Below, in pieces: positions 5,914-12,657 of a DNA stretch of 14,945 nucleotides. The notes under the pieces were generated by a model that was given only the letters and a program-made list of their open reading frames with translations, was not told where the DNA came from and ran no database searches. Within the stretch, counting starts at the first letter, position 1, and each line of letters begins with the position of its first letter. The position numbers and the translations under genes are program-made. Origin of the DNA: Mucilaginibacter sp. UBA5151 (GTDB lineage Bacteria; Bacteroidota; Bacteroidia; Sphingobacteriales; Sphingobacteriaceae); the NCBI GenBank assembly GCA_002413785.1, contig DHXR01000038.1:1-14945 (forward strand), written 5' to 3'.

Positions 5914-6792
5914 ATGAAAGTTCTGCCATTCACCATACCAGTACCGCATGACCGTACCATCATTGTGCTGGAAGAAGAGTTGCCGCACTTTTATACCTAC
6001 CTGCACCGCCATGCCGAGGCGCAGATCACCTGGGTGCAAAAGGGCACCGGTACCCTGCTGGCCGGGAACAGCATGCATGCTTTCCGCGATGGTGAAATTT
6101 ATTTGCTCGGCGCTAATTTGCCGCATTTGTTCAAAAGCGACCCGGCTTATTTTCAGCCAGGCAGCAAAAAAAACGTAAAAACGGTTACTATATTCTTTAA
6201 CCCTTCCGGGAAATTAGCAGCCCTGTTCGGCTTGCCCGAAATGAAAACGGTAAAGACTTTTGTTGAGCAAATGCAAAGCGGGTACAAGGTCCCGGATAGC
6301 AACTATGCTGACATCGCCAGGCAAATTGAAGCCGTACAACAAGCCAACGGCGCGGAGCAACTATCCCTTTTTATTGATTTGCTAAACGCATTGGGTGGAA
6401 ATGAAAATTTGCAGCCCTTAACTACCGGACATTCTCCACTCTCCATGACAGATCCTGAAGGTATGCGGATAGCTAATGTATATAACTACATAATGCACAA
6501 TTACAGCAGCCCTTTAACACTGGAAAACGCAGCCATGCAGGCTCACCTTACACCTACCGCTTTTTGCAGGTATTTTAAAAAGCATACCCGGCATACTTTT
6601 GTGCATTTTGTAAATAAAGTAAGGGTGAACGAAGCCTGTAAACTGCTGGTAAACGGCTCGGGAAACAGCATAGCAACGGTTGCTTACAGCTGCGGGTTTA
6701 ATAGTATTACCAATTTTAATTATGTGTTTAAAGGGATCACGGGGATGTCGCCGAGAGATTATGTTAATAGCTATTCAAACACCGTGGAGTAG
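5914..6792 (+). CDS. AraC-family transcriptional regulator, cupin plus HTH
   Basis: A 292-residue regulator. The N-terminal half is a cupin-like sensory domain with a HRHAEAQITWVQKGTGTLLAG-type strand pattern (about 31-51, including His31, His33 and Glu35) and DGEIYLLGANLPH (59-71). The C-terminal 100 residues (about 186-286) form the two-helix-turn-helix AraC DNA-binding domain, with LTLENAAMQAHLTPTAFCRYFKK and the conserved IATVAYSCGFNSITNFNYVFKGITGMSPRDYV signature split over 253-284. Start ATG 5914 gives a normal AraC N-terminus; upstream in-frame codons encode low-complexity Asn/Thr/Leu sequence and cross the palindrome at 5823-5850. Same strand as the hydroxyproline genes and separated from them only by the macrodomain gene, so control of that operon is the simplest inference. 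The effector could be hydroxyproline or a pathway intermediate. Confidence 0.9.
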   Translation: MKVLPFTIPVPHDRTIIVLEEELPHFYTYLHRHAEAQITWVQKGTGTLLAGNSMHAFRDGEIYLLGANLPHLFKSDPAYFQPGSKKNVKTVTIFFNPSGKLAALFGLPEMKTVKTFVEQMQSGYKVPDSNYADIARQIEAVQQANGAEQLSLFIDLLNALGGNENLQPLTTGHSPLSMTDPEGMRIANVYNYIMHNYSSPLTLENAAMQAHLTPTAFCRYFKKHTRHTFVHFVNKVRVNEACKLLVNGSGNSIATVAYSCGFNSITNFNYVFKGITGMSPRDYVNSYSNTVE

Positions 6793-7131
6793 AATGCAGT
6801 GCAACATAACCGAAGAACTCTGGCTCAATGACGATTTAGGTGGGTAAGTATTTCGCAAATTTTAGAAAGACGTGTCACAATAATGATAAAATGAAGGTTT
6901 TTTTAGGGCCGCCAGAGGCTTAGCCTCGATAAATATTATAGCAACGGATTTTAATCCGTTGAAAGATGACAGGAAAAAAACCCAAGAACCGTAGGTTCGA
7001 CCCATATAAATAGGAAGCTAATATGGATCGTGCCTACAGCACTCTTAATATTGAATTCATATAACAACGGGTTAAAACCCGTTGTTATAAAATATTTCGA
7101 GCCGAAGGCTCTATAATTAAACGCTTACCCA
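6793..7131. repeat. Cluster of six short palindromes in the convergent gap
   Basis: This non-coding stretch after the AraC gene contains GAGGCT-T-AGCCTC (6915-6927), CAACGGATT-TT-AATCCGTTG (6942-6961), GAACC-GTA-GGTTC (6986-6998), GTGC-CTACA-GCAC (7030-7042), a perfect 13-base pair ATAACAACGGGTT/AACCCGTTGTTAT (7061-7073, 7076-7088), and GAGCC-GAA-GGCTC (7099-7111). TGGGTAAG (6841-6848) and its complement CTTACCCA (7124-7131) enclose the cluster. The units resemble REP-like palindromes seen in Bacteroidota; no REP-associated transposase is present here. Bases 6793-6840 hold nothing I recognise. Confidence 0.8.
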
Positions 7132-7187
7132 TACAAATTCATCGTAGATCTATTTTATTGCAGTCACCAGGCTTCAAATTCCCAAAA

Positions 7188-7252
7188 GCAAAACGCATTT
7201 AGCCTTCAAACTGAACTAAATTCTCACGTGCAAAACGCATTTAGCCTCCAAA
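7188..7252. repeat. Two 23-base direct repeats, one mismatch
   Basis: GCAAAACGCATTTAGCCTTCAAA at 7188-7210 recurs at 7230-7252 with one change (T to C near the end), a 42-base period. The inner 13-mer AAACGCATTTAGC is also the exact complement of 7272-7284, which forms the top of the adjacent terminator hairpin. Confidence 0.85.
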
Positions 7253-7259
7253 AACGAAA

Positions 7260-7299
7260 AAAATCCGATGAGCTAAATGCGTTTAGCTCATCGGATTTT
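7260..7299 (-). terminator. Strong intrinsic terminator of the desaturase gene
   Basis: Perfect 18-base arms (7260-7277 and 7282-7299) with a 4-base loop TGCG. On the minus strand the stem runs into seven consecutive T residues (plus-strand A at 7257-7263), the classical rho-independent layout, located 25 nt past the desaturase stop. On the plus strand only four T follow, so termination of the convergent AraC transcript is possible but weaker. Confidence 0.88.
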
Positions 7300-7324
7300 C
7301 GAATTCTTTTGCAACAAATACCCG

Positions 7325-8356
7325 TTAAAGAACCGGCTCAAGCGCCTCTTTAGCCGGTTGGTTTATAAATTCAACGTCCGGACTTGAGTAGCCTTCAAGT
7401 TTAACTTTTCCCCGCTCTTTCCTTAAAATCCTGTTATAAAGTGAAATTTCACGTTCAAACAAAAACCTGAAGAACAACACCGTCCATGATTTATGCGACA
7501 AAAGGGTATCGTAATATTCAGGGGCCGTTTTCTTGACCTCAGGAAGCTTGTTCCATGGGATTGAAGGAAAATCGTGGTGCTCATTGTGGTAGCCGACATT
7601 AAATGCAACAGTGTTTAGTGGGCCATAATAGCTATAAGTTTCCTGTTCGCTGTCAAAGGTTAAATAATGTTCCTGTACCCAGCGTGCGCCTAAAGGATGC
7701 AGGCCTATAGAGAACCAGAAACTTATAAATAAAAATGCAACGGCATGCCACCCCATAAAATACCAGATAGCAGCGGTAAATACGGCCTGCGCCAGGATAT
7801 TGATGACCACCCATCCGTCGAAAAAGTTGATCTCTTTCAGCCTTGACACACGCGTACCCTGGAATAAAGGGAAAAATAAAAGCCATAACAATTTGCCCAC
7901 GAAATAATTGTTGATCAGTTTTGCCTCCCATTTGTTTGGAAGATCAGCATCGAGTTCATGAATTCCCTGGAAGGAATGGTGTTTAAGATGGTATTTTTCA
8001 AACGAAATTGCCCCGGGCATAATGTGCGGAAGATTGGCAAACATTGCTGCCCAGCGGTTGGCCAGCCGGTTTTTAAACAACAACTGATGGGTGCACTCAT
8101 GGATCATAACAAACAATGCATGATTTGCAAATGCGCCATACAGATAAGCTGCACCGAAAACGATCCACCATGATTGGTCACGGACCAGCCAGGCCACACC
8201 TGCCATAGATGCCACCAGGCCCGTAATCACCAATATGGTAAAGGGGTTCTTAACGATAAGGTTTCTCATTTGCGGAAACTCTTTTAAAATTCTCTTTGTC
8301 CGGATACGGTGCGGTTCAGACTCCCTGGAGTAAATGAAATCGTTTTTTTTAGTCAT
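7325..8356 (-). CDS. DES1-like sphingolipid (dihydroceramide) desaturase, membrane di-iron
   Basis: A 343-residue membrane fatty acid desaturase-fold protein with the three histidine boxes that bind the di-iron centre: HECTH (86-90), HLKHH (123-127) and HNEHH (257-261). Hydrophobic stretches at about 40-58, 62-85, 152-165 and 185-220 fit four or more membrane helices. The C-terminal block ETYSYYGPLN (239-248), FNVGYHNEHHDFPSIP (252-267) and APEYYD (278-283), plus MFANLP (105-110) and an N-terminal PHRIRTKRILKEFP segment, match what I recall of eukaryotic dihydroceramide delta-4 desaturase DES1, including motif spacing and near-equal length (about 323 residues in human). The expected reaction is introduction of a 4,5 double bond into dihydroceramide or a related long-chain base. 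Sphingobacteria make sphingolipids, which suits the call, but substrate and regiochemistry are inferred. It follows the beta-propeller gene by 151 nt on the same strand. Confidence 0.88.
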   Translation of the reverse strand: MTKKNDFIYSRESEPHRIRTKRILKEFPQMRNLIVKNPFTILVITGLVASMAGVAWLVRDQSWWIVFGAAYLYGAFANHALFVMIHECTHQLLFKNRLANRWAAMFANLPHIMPGAISFEKYHLKHHSFQGIHELDADLPNKWEAKLINNYFVGKLLWLLFFPLFQGTRVSRLKEINFFDGWVVINILAQAVFTAAIWYFMGWHAVAFLFISFWFSIGLHPLGARWVQEHYLTFDSEQETYSYYGPLNTVAFNVGYHNEHHDFPSIPWNKLPEVKKTAPEYYDTLLSHKSWTVLFFRFLFEREISLYNRILRKERGKVKLEGYSSPDVEFINQPAKEALEPVL

Positions 8357-8362
8357 TATGAA

Positions 8363-8467
8363 ATTGAAGGGGCATCAGTTGGTAAATATAATAATATGCG
8401 GTTGAAAGATTATTTGATTACAAAATTTAATACAATAATTTCCTCCGGGTTTACCGGCCCCTTCAAT
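8363..8467 (-). promoter_or_regulatory. Desaturase leader with an 11-base inverted repeat next to the start codon
   Basis: In the region upstream of the desaturase, ATTGAAGGGGC (plus 8363-8373) and its exact complement GCCCCTTCAAT (8457-8467) are 83 nt apart. On the transcript the 3' arm would end only six nt before the ATG. A small alternative hairpin, CCGG (8445-8448) with CCGG (8454-8457), competes for the outer arm. It could be a leader structure over the ribosome landing site or the ends of a small inserted element. A TTAAATTTTG sequence on the minus strand (plus 8421-8430) resembles a -7 box with one extra base; if transcription starts there, the outer arm would not be in the RNA. Confidence 0.4.
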
Positions 8468-8474
8468 CAAACGT

Positions 8475-8491
8475 CAATAAGCGACTTATTG
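8475..8491. other. Small perfect hairpin after the beta-propeller gene
   Basis: CAATAAG (8475-8481), loop CGA, CTTATTG (8485-8491). It lies 16 nt beyond the 3' end of the minus-strand beta-propeller gene. The T-run (8492-8495) is on the plus-strand side, the wrong side for terminating that gene, so a terminator role is only possible, not demonstrated. Confidence 0.3.
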
Positions 8492-8507
8492 TTTTCTGCT
8501 TAAAAAA

Positions 8508-9500
8508 CTATTGTAGCTTAAATACCAATACTTTAAATGTATTTGGCAATACTTTACGTGTGCCGGGTTCAAATTCAGCCACGCTCAAATAAATTTTGTG
8601 GTTACGGGTATCCAAAGCCATAGTTTTTGCCCTAACCGGTGTTTTTAAAGTTTGAATAACACTATAATCATCTGCTGAATTCTGTTTAATAATAGTGGTA
8701 GTGCCATCACCGCATGAGCAAAATATTAATTTGGTTCCCGGGTCATAGCAAACGGCATCAACACCGCCTCCGATTGGCAATGTGGCTATAATCTTGCCCG
8801 AAGTTGCGTCAAGCACGCTCATGCCTTTGTTTTGACGGCAAACGCTGAAAATGCGGTTGTCTGCATCATCCAAAGCGATGCCTGTAGGACCACCGGCCGG
8901 AGCTAAAGAATAGTTGCTGATCACTTTTAAAGTTTTGACGTCTATCACATTTACACTGTTTTTATCTTCCAGGTTGTTATAGATCTTACCTTTGCCATCG
9001 GCTACTGCAAATTCAGGAGCGCCGCCAAGGGCCACCGTACCAACTTGTTTTAAGGTATTAGGGTCAACTACAGATGCGTTGTTACTATCACCGTTAAAAC
9101 TGAAAACCTGGTCCGAATAGGGGTCATAGATGATGCCATCAGGGCCTTTACCTGTAACCGGTATGGTAGCGATTACTTTAAGCGTTGAAAGGTCAAAAGA
9201 AACTACTGCATTTGCTTTTCCGTCGCTAATAAAAGCTCTGTTGCTTTTGGGCGCTATGGCAACGCCATGCATACCTTTCAAATCGCCTATCACACCAATT
9301 TGTGTTTCGGTAGTAAGGTTAACAATATTTACCATTGTGCCGTGAGATACATATAAACGGTTGTTCGCCATGTCGATGGAAACATAATCATAACCGGCAT
9401 CTCCGGTTAAAGCAATGGTTTTATCCAATACATAAGTTTGTGCGTATAGTGACAATGAAGCGAATACAGCGCATAGCGTGCCTAAAAAAATCTTTTTCAT
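8508..9500 (-). CDS. Exported YncE-like beta-propeller protein
   Basis: A 330-residue protein with a clear Sec signal peptide: MKKIF, a hydrophobic core at 5-18, and probable cleavage after Ala20 (LYA|QTY). The rest is built of repeating units of about 40 residues with patterns such as NRLYVSH, NIVNLTT, RAFISDG, VVSFDLSTLKVIATIPV, GKIYNNLEDKNSVNVIDVKTLKVI and KIIATLPIGGGVDAVCYDP, characteristic of YVTN/YncE seven-bladed propellers. Such proteins are periplasmic or exported binding scaffolds; the ligand is unknown. Cysteines cluster late (VCRQNKG, DAVCYDP, IFCSCGDG), which is unusual for a YncE-like propeller and could mark a disulfide or metal site. ATG 9500 is preferred over an in-frame ATG 36 nt upstream because it starts directly at the signal peptide. 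It lies 64 nt downstream of the RND pump gene on the same strand, suggesting co-transcription or a linked role. Confidence 0.86.
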   Translation of the reverse strand: MKKIFLGTLCAVFASLSLYAQTYVLDKTIALTGDAGYDYVSIDMANNRLYVSHGTMVNIVNLTTETQIGVIGDLKGMHGVAIAPKSNRAFISDGKANAVVSFDLSTLKVIATIPVTGKGPDGIIYDPYSDQVFSFNGDSNNASVVDPNTLKQVGTVALGGAPEFAVADGKGKIYNNLEDKNSVNVIDVKTLKVISNYSLAPAGGPTGIALDDADNRIFSVCRQNKGMSVLDATSGKIIATLPIGGGVDAVCYDPGTKLIFCSCGDGTTTIIKQNSADDYSVIQTLKTPVRAKTMALDTRNHKIYLSVAEFEPGTRKVLPNTFKVLVFKLQ

Positions 9501-9535
9501 GATGGGAATAATGGTTTGTTTATTTGTAAATATCA

Positions 9536-9550
9536 AATAGAATTCTGGAT
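9536..9550 (-). promoter_or_regulatory. Shared upstream motif, beta-propeller copy
   Basis: On the minus strand this reads ATCCAGAATTCTATT. It matches 14 of 15 bases of the motif upstream of the TolC gene (14880-14894). It ends 35 nt before the propeller start codon, against 38 nt for TolC. The similar position suggests a common promoter element or operator. It contains no match to the Bacteroidota TAnnTTTG box. Confidence 0.4.
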
Positions 9551-9564
9551 AAATGTTGATGAAA

Positions 9565-12500
9565 TTAATGAACAGACTGAATGTCTTCGTTGAATTTTAC
9601 AGAACGGTATAAGATCCGCATCATACCCGGCAAAACAATCAGTAATAAAGGCAATGCTACCAAAAAACCACCAATAACTGCAATAGCCAGGGGCTGGTGC
9701 AACTGCGCCCCCGCGCCAATACCCAAAGCCAATGGAGTCAGTGCGATAATGGCGCCTAAAGCGGTCATCAGTTTTGGCCTTAAACGTGTGGAAATGGCAT
9801 ATATAATGGCTTCATCGATGCTATTTTCCAGGTCATTGTTTTGATTTTCAATAGCCCGTTGTTTAAACTGTAAAAAGGTAAATATGGCATTCTCGGCTAT
9901 AATACCTACGATCATGATTAGGCCGGTGTAGCTGCCCACATTTAGCGGTGTTTTTGTAACAAATAAAGCCAGCAAACTGCCTGATATGCCCAAAACTGCC
10001 ACACCCAATATTAAAAAGGCTATGCGGAATTGTTTAAATACAAAGAGGATCACACAAAAAACCAGTAAACTGGAAGTGATGAGGATGATCAGTAATTCTT
10101 TAAACGATTGCTGCTGCTGGGCATAATCGCCGCCGTATTCAATATGATAACCCTGGGGCAGGCCTATTTTTTGGTTTACGCTTTTTTGAATTGCCGGGAT
10201 TACGGAGCCCAGATCACTGCCTTCTAACCTCGCGCTTACCACCCCCATGGATTGCAGATTTTCACGGCTTATTTCGGCTTCTCCAGATTTTAGTTGTACC
10301 GATGCCAGTTCGTTTATTGGTACCAGTTTGCCACTGGGTACAAACACTGTCTGGTTTTCAATCCCAATTAAATTTAAACCGCGGTTACCAGGGTAAACCA
10401 TGCGGATCGGGTTCAATTGCTCATTCTCCAGTATAGTGCCGATCACATTCCCTTCCAACGCCGTTTGCACCTGAAACTGAAGGCTTGCAGGCGTTATATT
10501 ATATTGCGCCAGTTTACTATAGATCGGGTCGATACTCACTGATGGCCCGGCTATGATTATTCCGTTATTTACATCTGCCGTTCCTTTTACATCTGAAACA
10601 ATATCTGCTACCTGCCTGGAAAGGCTTTGAAGCTTTTGCGGATTGTCGCCAAATATTTTAATTTCGATAGGTTGTATCGAGGTCATCAGGTCGCCAAGCA
10701 TATCGGTTATCACCTGGCCAAAATCTATCCTTAGGGCAGGCTGATTAGCCGCTATTTTCTTTCTTAACTCACTGATCACCTCATCGGTGGTCTTGTCCCG
10801 CTTTTTCTTCAGTTGTATCAGGTAATCGCCTTTATTAGGTTCTGTAATAAAGAAACCCATCTCTGTACCGGTCCTGCGCGAATATGCTTCAACTTCCGGC
10901 TGACCACCGATGATTTTTTCGACCTGATGCAGCATTCTGTCTGTTTCGTCAAGTGATGTTCCGGGTGGCGACCAGTAATCCAATACTATACTGCCTTCAT
11001 CCATCTCCGGCAGAAAGCCTGTTTCCAGTAATTTTGGTATGATAACAATGGTTGCTATGGTGCAGGCGATGATGATCAGGCTTACATAAGGCCTTAAAAT
11101 AAACCATTTTACCCATCTTTGTTTTTTCACCTGATGTTCTGCTTCTTTAACCTCACCGGCATATCCCTTCTTATGCTTGCTCAGTAAAATATAAACAATG
11201 GGTAAGCCTATCCAGGTAACAAAAAACGAGCAAACCAGCGTAATGATCATGGTATTGGTTAGCACCTTAAAGTAGGCGCCGGCAACCCCCGTCATTAATA
11301 AAAATGGAATAAATATCACAATGGTACTTATTGAAGAACCGATCATCGCCGGGAAAAGATAATCAATAGCCGTTTTTACCAATTTTAAAGGATGTTCCTT
11401 CGGATGCTCTTCGTGTGTACGGTGTATCTGTTCAACCACAACAATGGCATCGTCAATTATCAAACCCAGCGCAGCGGCTATGGCGCCAAGCGTCATGATG
11501 TTAAAAGTATATCCAATACCGTATATCACTATCAAACTCAAACAAAGGGTTATGGGTATGGTAATGAGGATAACGGCACTGGCTTTTACTGACCGCAGGA
11601 AAATAATGGCAACTATAATTGCCAGCAGCAACCCGATCCATAAACTGTCGCTCACGCTTTTAATGGAATCCTTTACAAAATCGGCCTGTTCGTAATATGG
11701 CTTAATGCTTACATCGTGCGGCAATATTTTTTGTAGTTGTGCCACCTTATCATCCATATCACCTGAGAGCGAAACCAGGTTGGCATCCGGCTGTTTAATA
11801 ACAGCTATTAATACCCCATCGTGCCCGTTGGCATTAATGCGGGTATATTCAATACTTTCCTGTATGGCTATATCCGCAAAGTCTTTAAGGCGCACTACCC
11901 GTTTCCGGTTATTGCTGATCACCAGGTTTTCCAGCTGGTCCTTTGCGTTGATTGTCGCATCCGTAACCGTAAGGTACAGCATTTTGTAATCAGACAGGTA
12001 ACCTTCCGATTTTACAAAATTGGTAGTGCTCAGCGTGGTATTGATAATATCAGGCGTAAGTCCAAGCGAGCTCATTTTTTGTTTGTTGAGCGTTAACCAG
12101 TACTCCTTGGCTTTGCCGCCGATTACCCTGATCTCCGAAACGCCGTCAACCTGCGATAAAAATGGTTTTATGGTGTATGTAGCCAGCTGGCGCAATTCAA
12201 TAGGCGAACGGGAATGGCTCTCCAAAGTATAACCGCTGACAGGCAAAATAGAGGGGTTCATTTTTGCGCTGGTGATGCTCACATCCGGAGGGAGGTTATT
12301 TTTTATCTGGTCAATACTGGCCTGTATCTTTGTTAAGCTTTGGTCAATATCTACATTCCAGCTCATGTATGCTGATATTTCGCAGCTGCCCCTGCTGGTG
12401 GTGCTCCGTACAACCTTGAGGCCGGGTACCTGTTTTATGGCGTTTTCAAGTGGTTTGGTAACCGTTACCATCATTTTGTTTACCGGCTGCAAACCCTCTT

Positions 12501-12657
12501 CGGCAATAACTTTTATTTTTGGGAAAGTAATTTCGGGGAAAAGGGATGTTTGCAATTTGGAGTAAGCAAACAAACCGCCCATTATAATAATGGCCAAAAC
12601 CAGGCTGATAGGCTTTTTATGCGAAATGAAAATATCTTTTATTTTTGCAGGGATCAT
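9565..12657 (-). CDS. RND efflux transporter permease
   Basis: A 1030-residue inner-membrane resistance-nodulation-division pump of normal length. TM1 lies at about 17-32, and the first helical block at 340-485 includes TM4 with GAIAAALGLIIDDAIVVVE carrying the proton-relay pair Asp402-Asp403. Two large periplasmic loops (about 35-335 and 545-850) hold the porter and docking domains, and the second membrane block spans 855-1020. In TM10 the segment VGIIAENAIFTFLQF puts Glu922 where AcrB has the relay Lys940. It should form a proton-driven trimer with the lipoprotein adaptor and TolC protein encoded just upstream; its ATG overlaps the adaptor stop codon (ATGA), indicating translational coupling. 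The DD pair and FPEI near residue 40 favour the HAE/AcrB side over a heavy-metal pump, but the substrate cannot be read from sequence. Confidence 0.93.
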   Translation of the reverse strand: MIPAKIKDIFISHKKPISLVLAIIIMGGLFAYSKLQTSLFPEITFPKIKVIAEEGLQPVNKMMVTVTKPLENAIKQVPGLKVVRSTTSRGSCEISAYMSWNVDIDQSLTKIQASIDQIKNNLPPDVSITSAKMNPSILPVSGYTLESHSRSPIELRQLATYTIKPFLSQVDGVSEIRVIGGKAKEYWLTLNKQKMSSLGLTPDIINTTLSTTNFVKSEGYLSDYKMLYLTVTDATINAKDQLENLVISNNRKRVVRLKDFADIAIQESIEYTRINANGHDGVLIAVIKQPDANLVSLSGDMDDKVAQLQKILPHDVSIKPYYEQADFVKDSIKSVSDSLWIGLLLAIIVAIIFLRSVKASAVILITIPITLCLSLIVIYGIGYTFNIMTLGAIAAALGLIIDDAIVVVEQIHRTHEEHPKEHPLKLVKTAIDYLFPAMIGSSISTIVIFIPFLLMTGVAGAYFKVLTNTMIITLVCSFFVTWIGLPIVYILLSKHKKGYAGEVKEAEHQVKKQRWVKWFILRPYVSLIIIACTIATIVIIPKLLETGFLPEMDEGSIVLDYWSPPGTSLDETDRMLHQVEKIIGGQPEVEAYSRRTGTEMGFFITEPNKGDYLIQLKKKRDKTTDEVISELRKKIAANQPALRIDFGQVITDMLGDLMTSIQPIEIKIFGDNPQKLQSLSRQVADIVSDVKGTADVNNGIIIAGPSVSIDPIYSKLAQYNITPASLQFQVQTALEGNVIGTILENEQLNPIRMVYPGNRGLNLIGIENQTVFVPSGKLVPINELASVQLKSGEAEISRENLQSMGVVSARLEGSDLGSVIPAIQKSVNQKIGLPQGYHIEYGGDYAQQQQSFKELLIILITSSLLVFCVILFVFKQFRIAFLILGVAVLGISGSLLALFVTKTPLNVGSYTGLIMIVGIIAENAIFTFLQFKQRAIENQNNDLENSIDEAIIYAISTRLRPKLMTALGAIIALTPLALGIGAGAQLHQPLAIAVIGGFLVALPLLLIVLPGMMRILYRSVKFNEDIQSVH

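Noticed and set aside
8309..8503. Plus-strand frame of 64 residues across the desaturase leader
   Set aside because: It overlaps the desaturase start antisense, has no recognisable domain or promoter, and spans low-complexity leader sequence.
9565..12657. Heavy-metal (CusA/CzcA) RND pump
   Set aside because: The LGLIIDDAIVVVE TM4 motif and lack of methionine-rich metal sites favour the HAE-like side, despite Glu in TM10.
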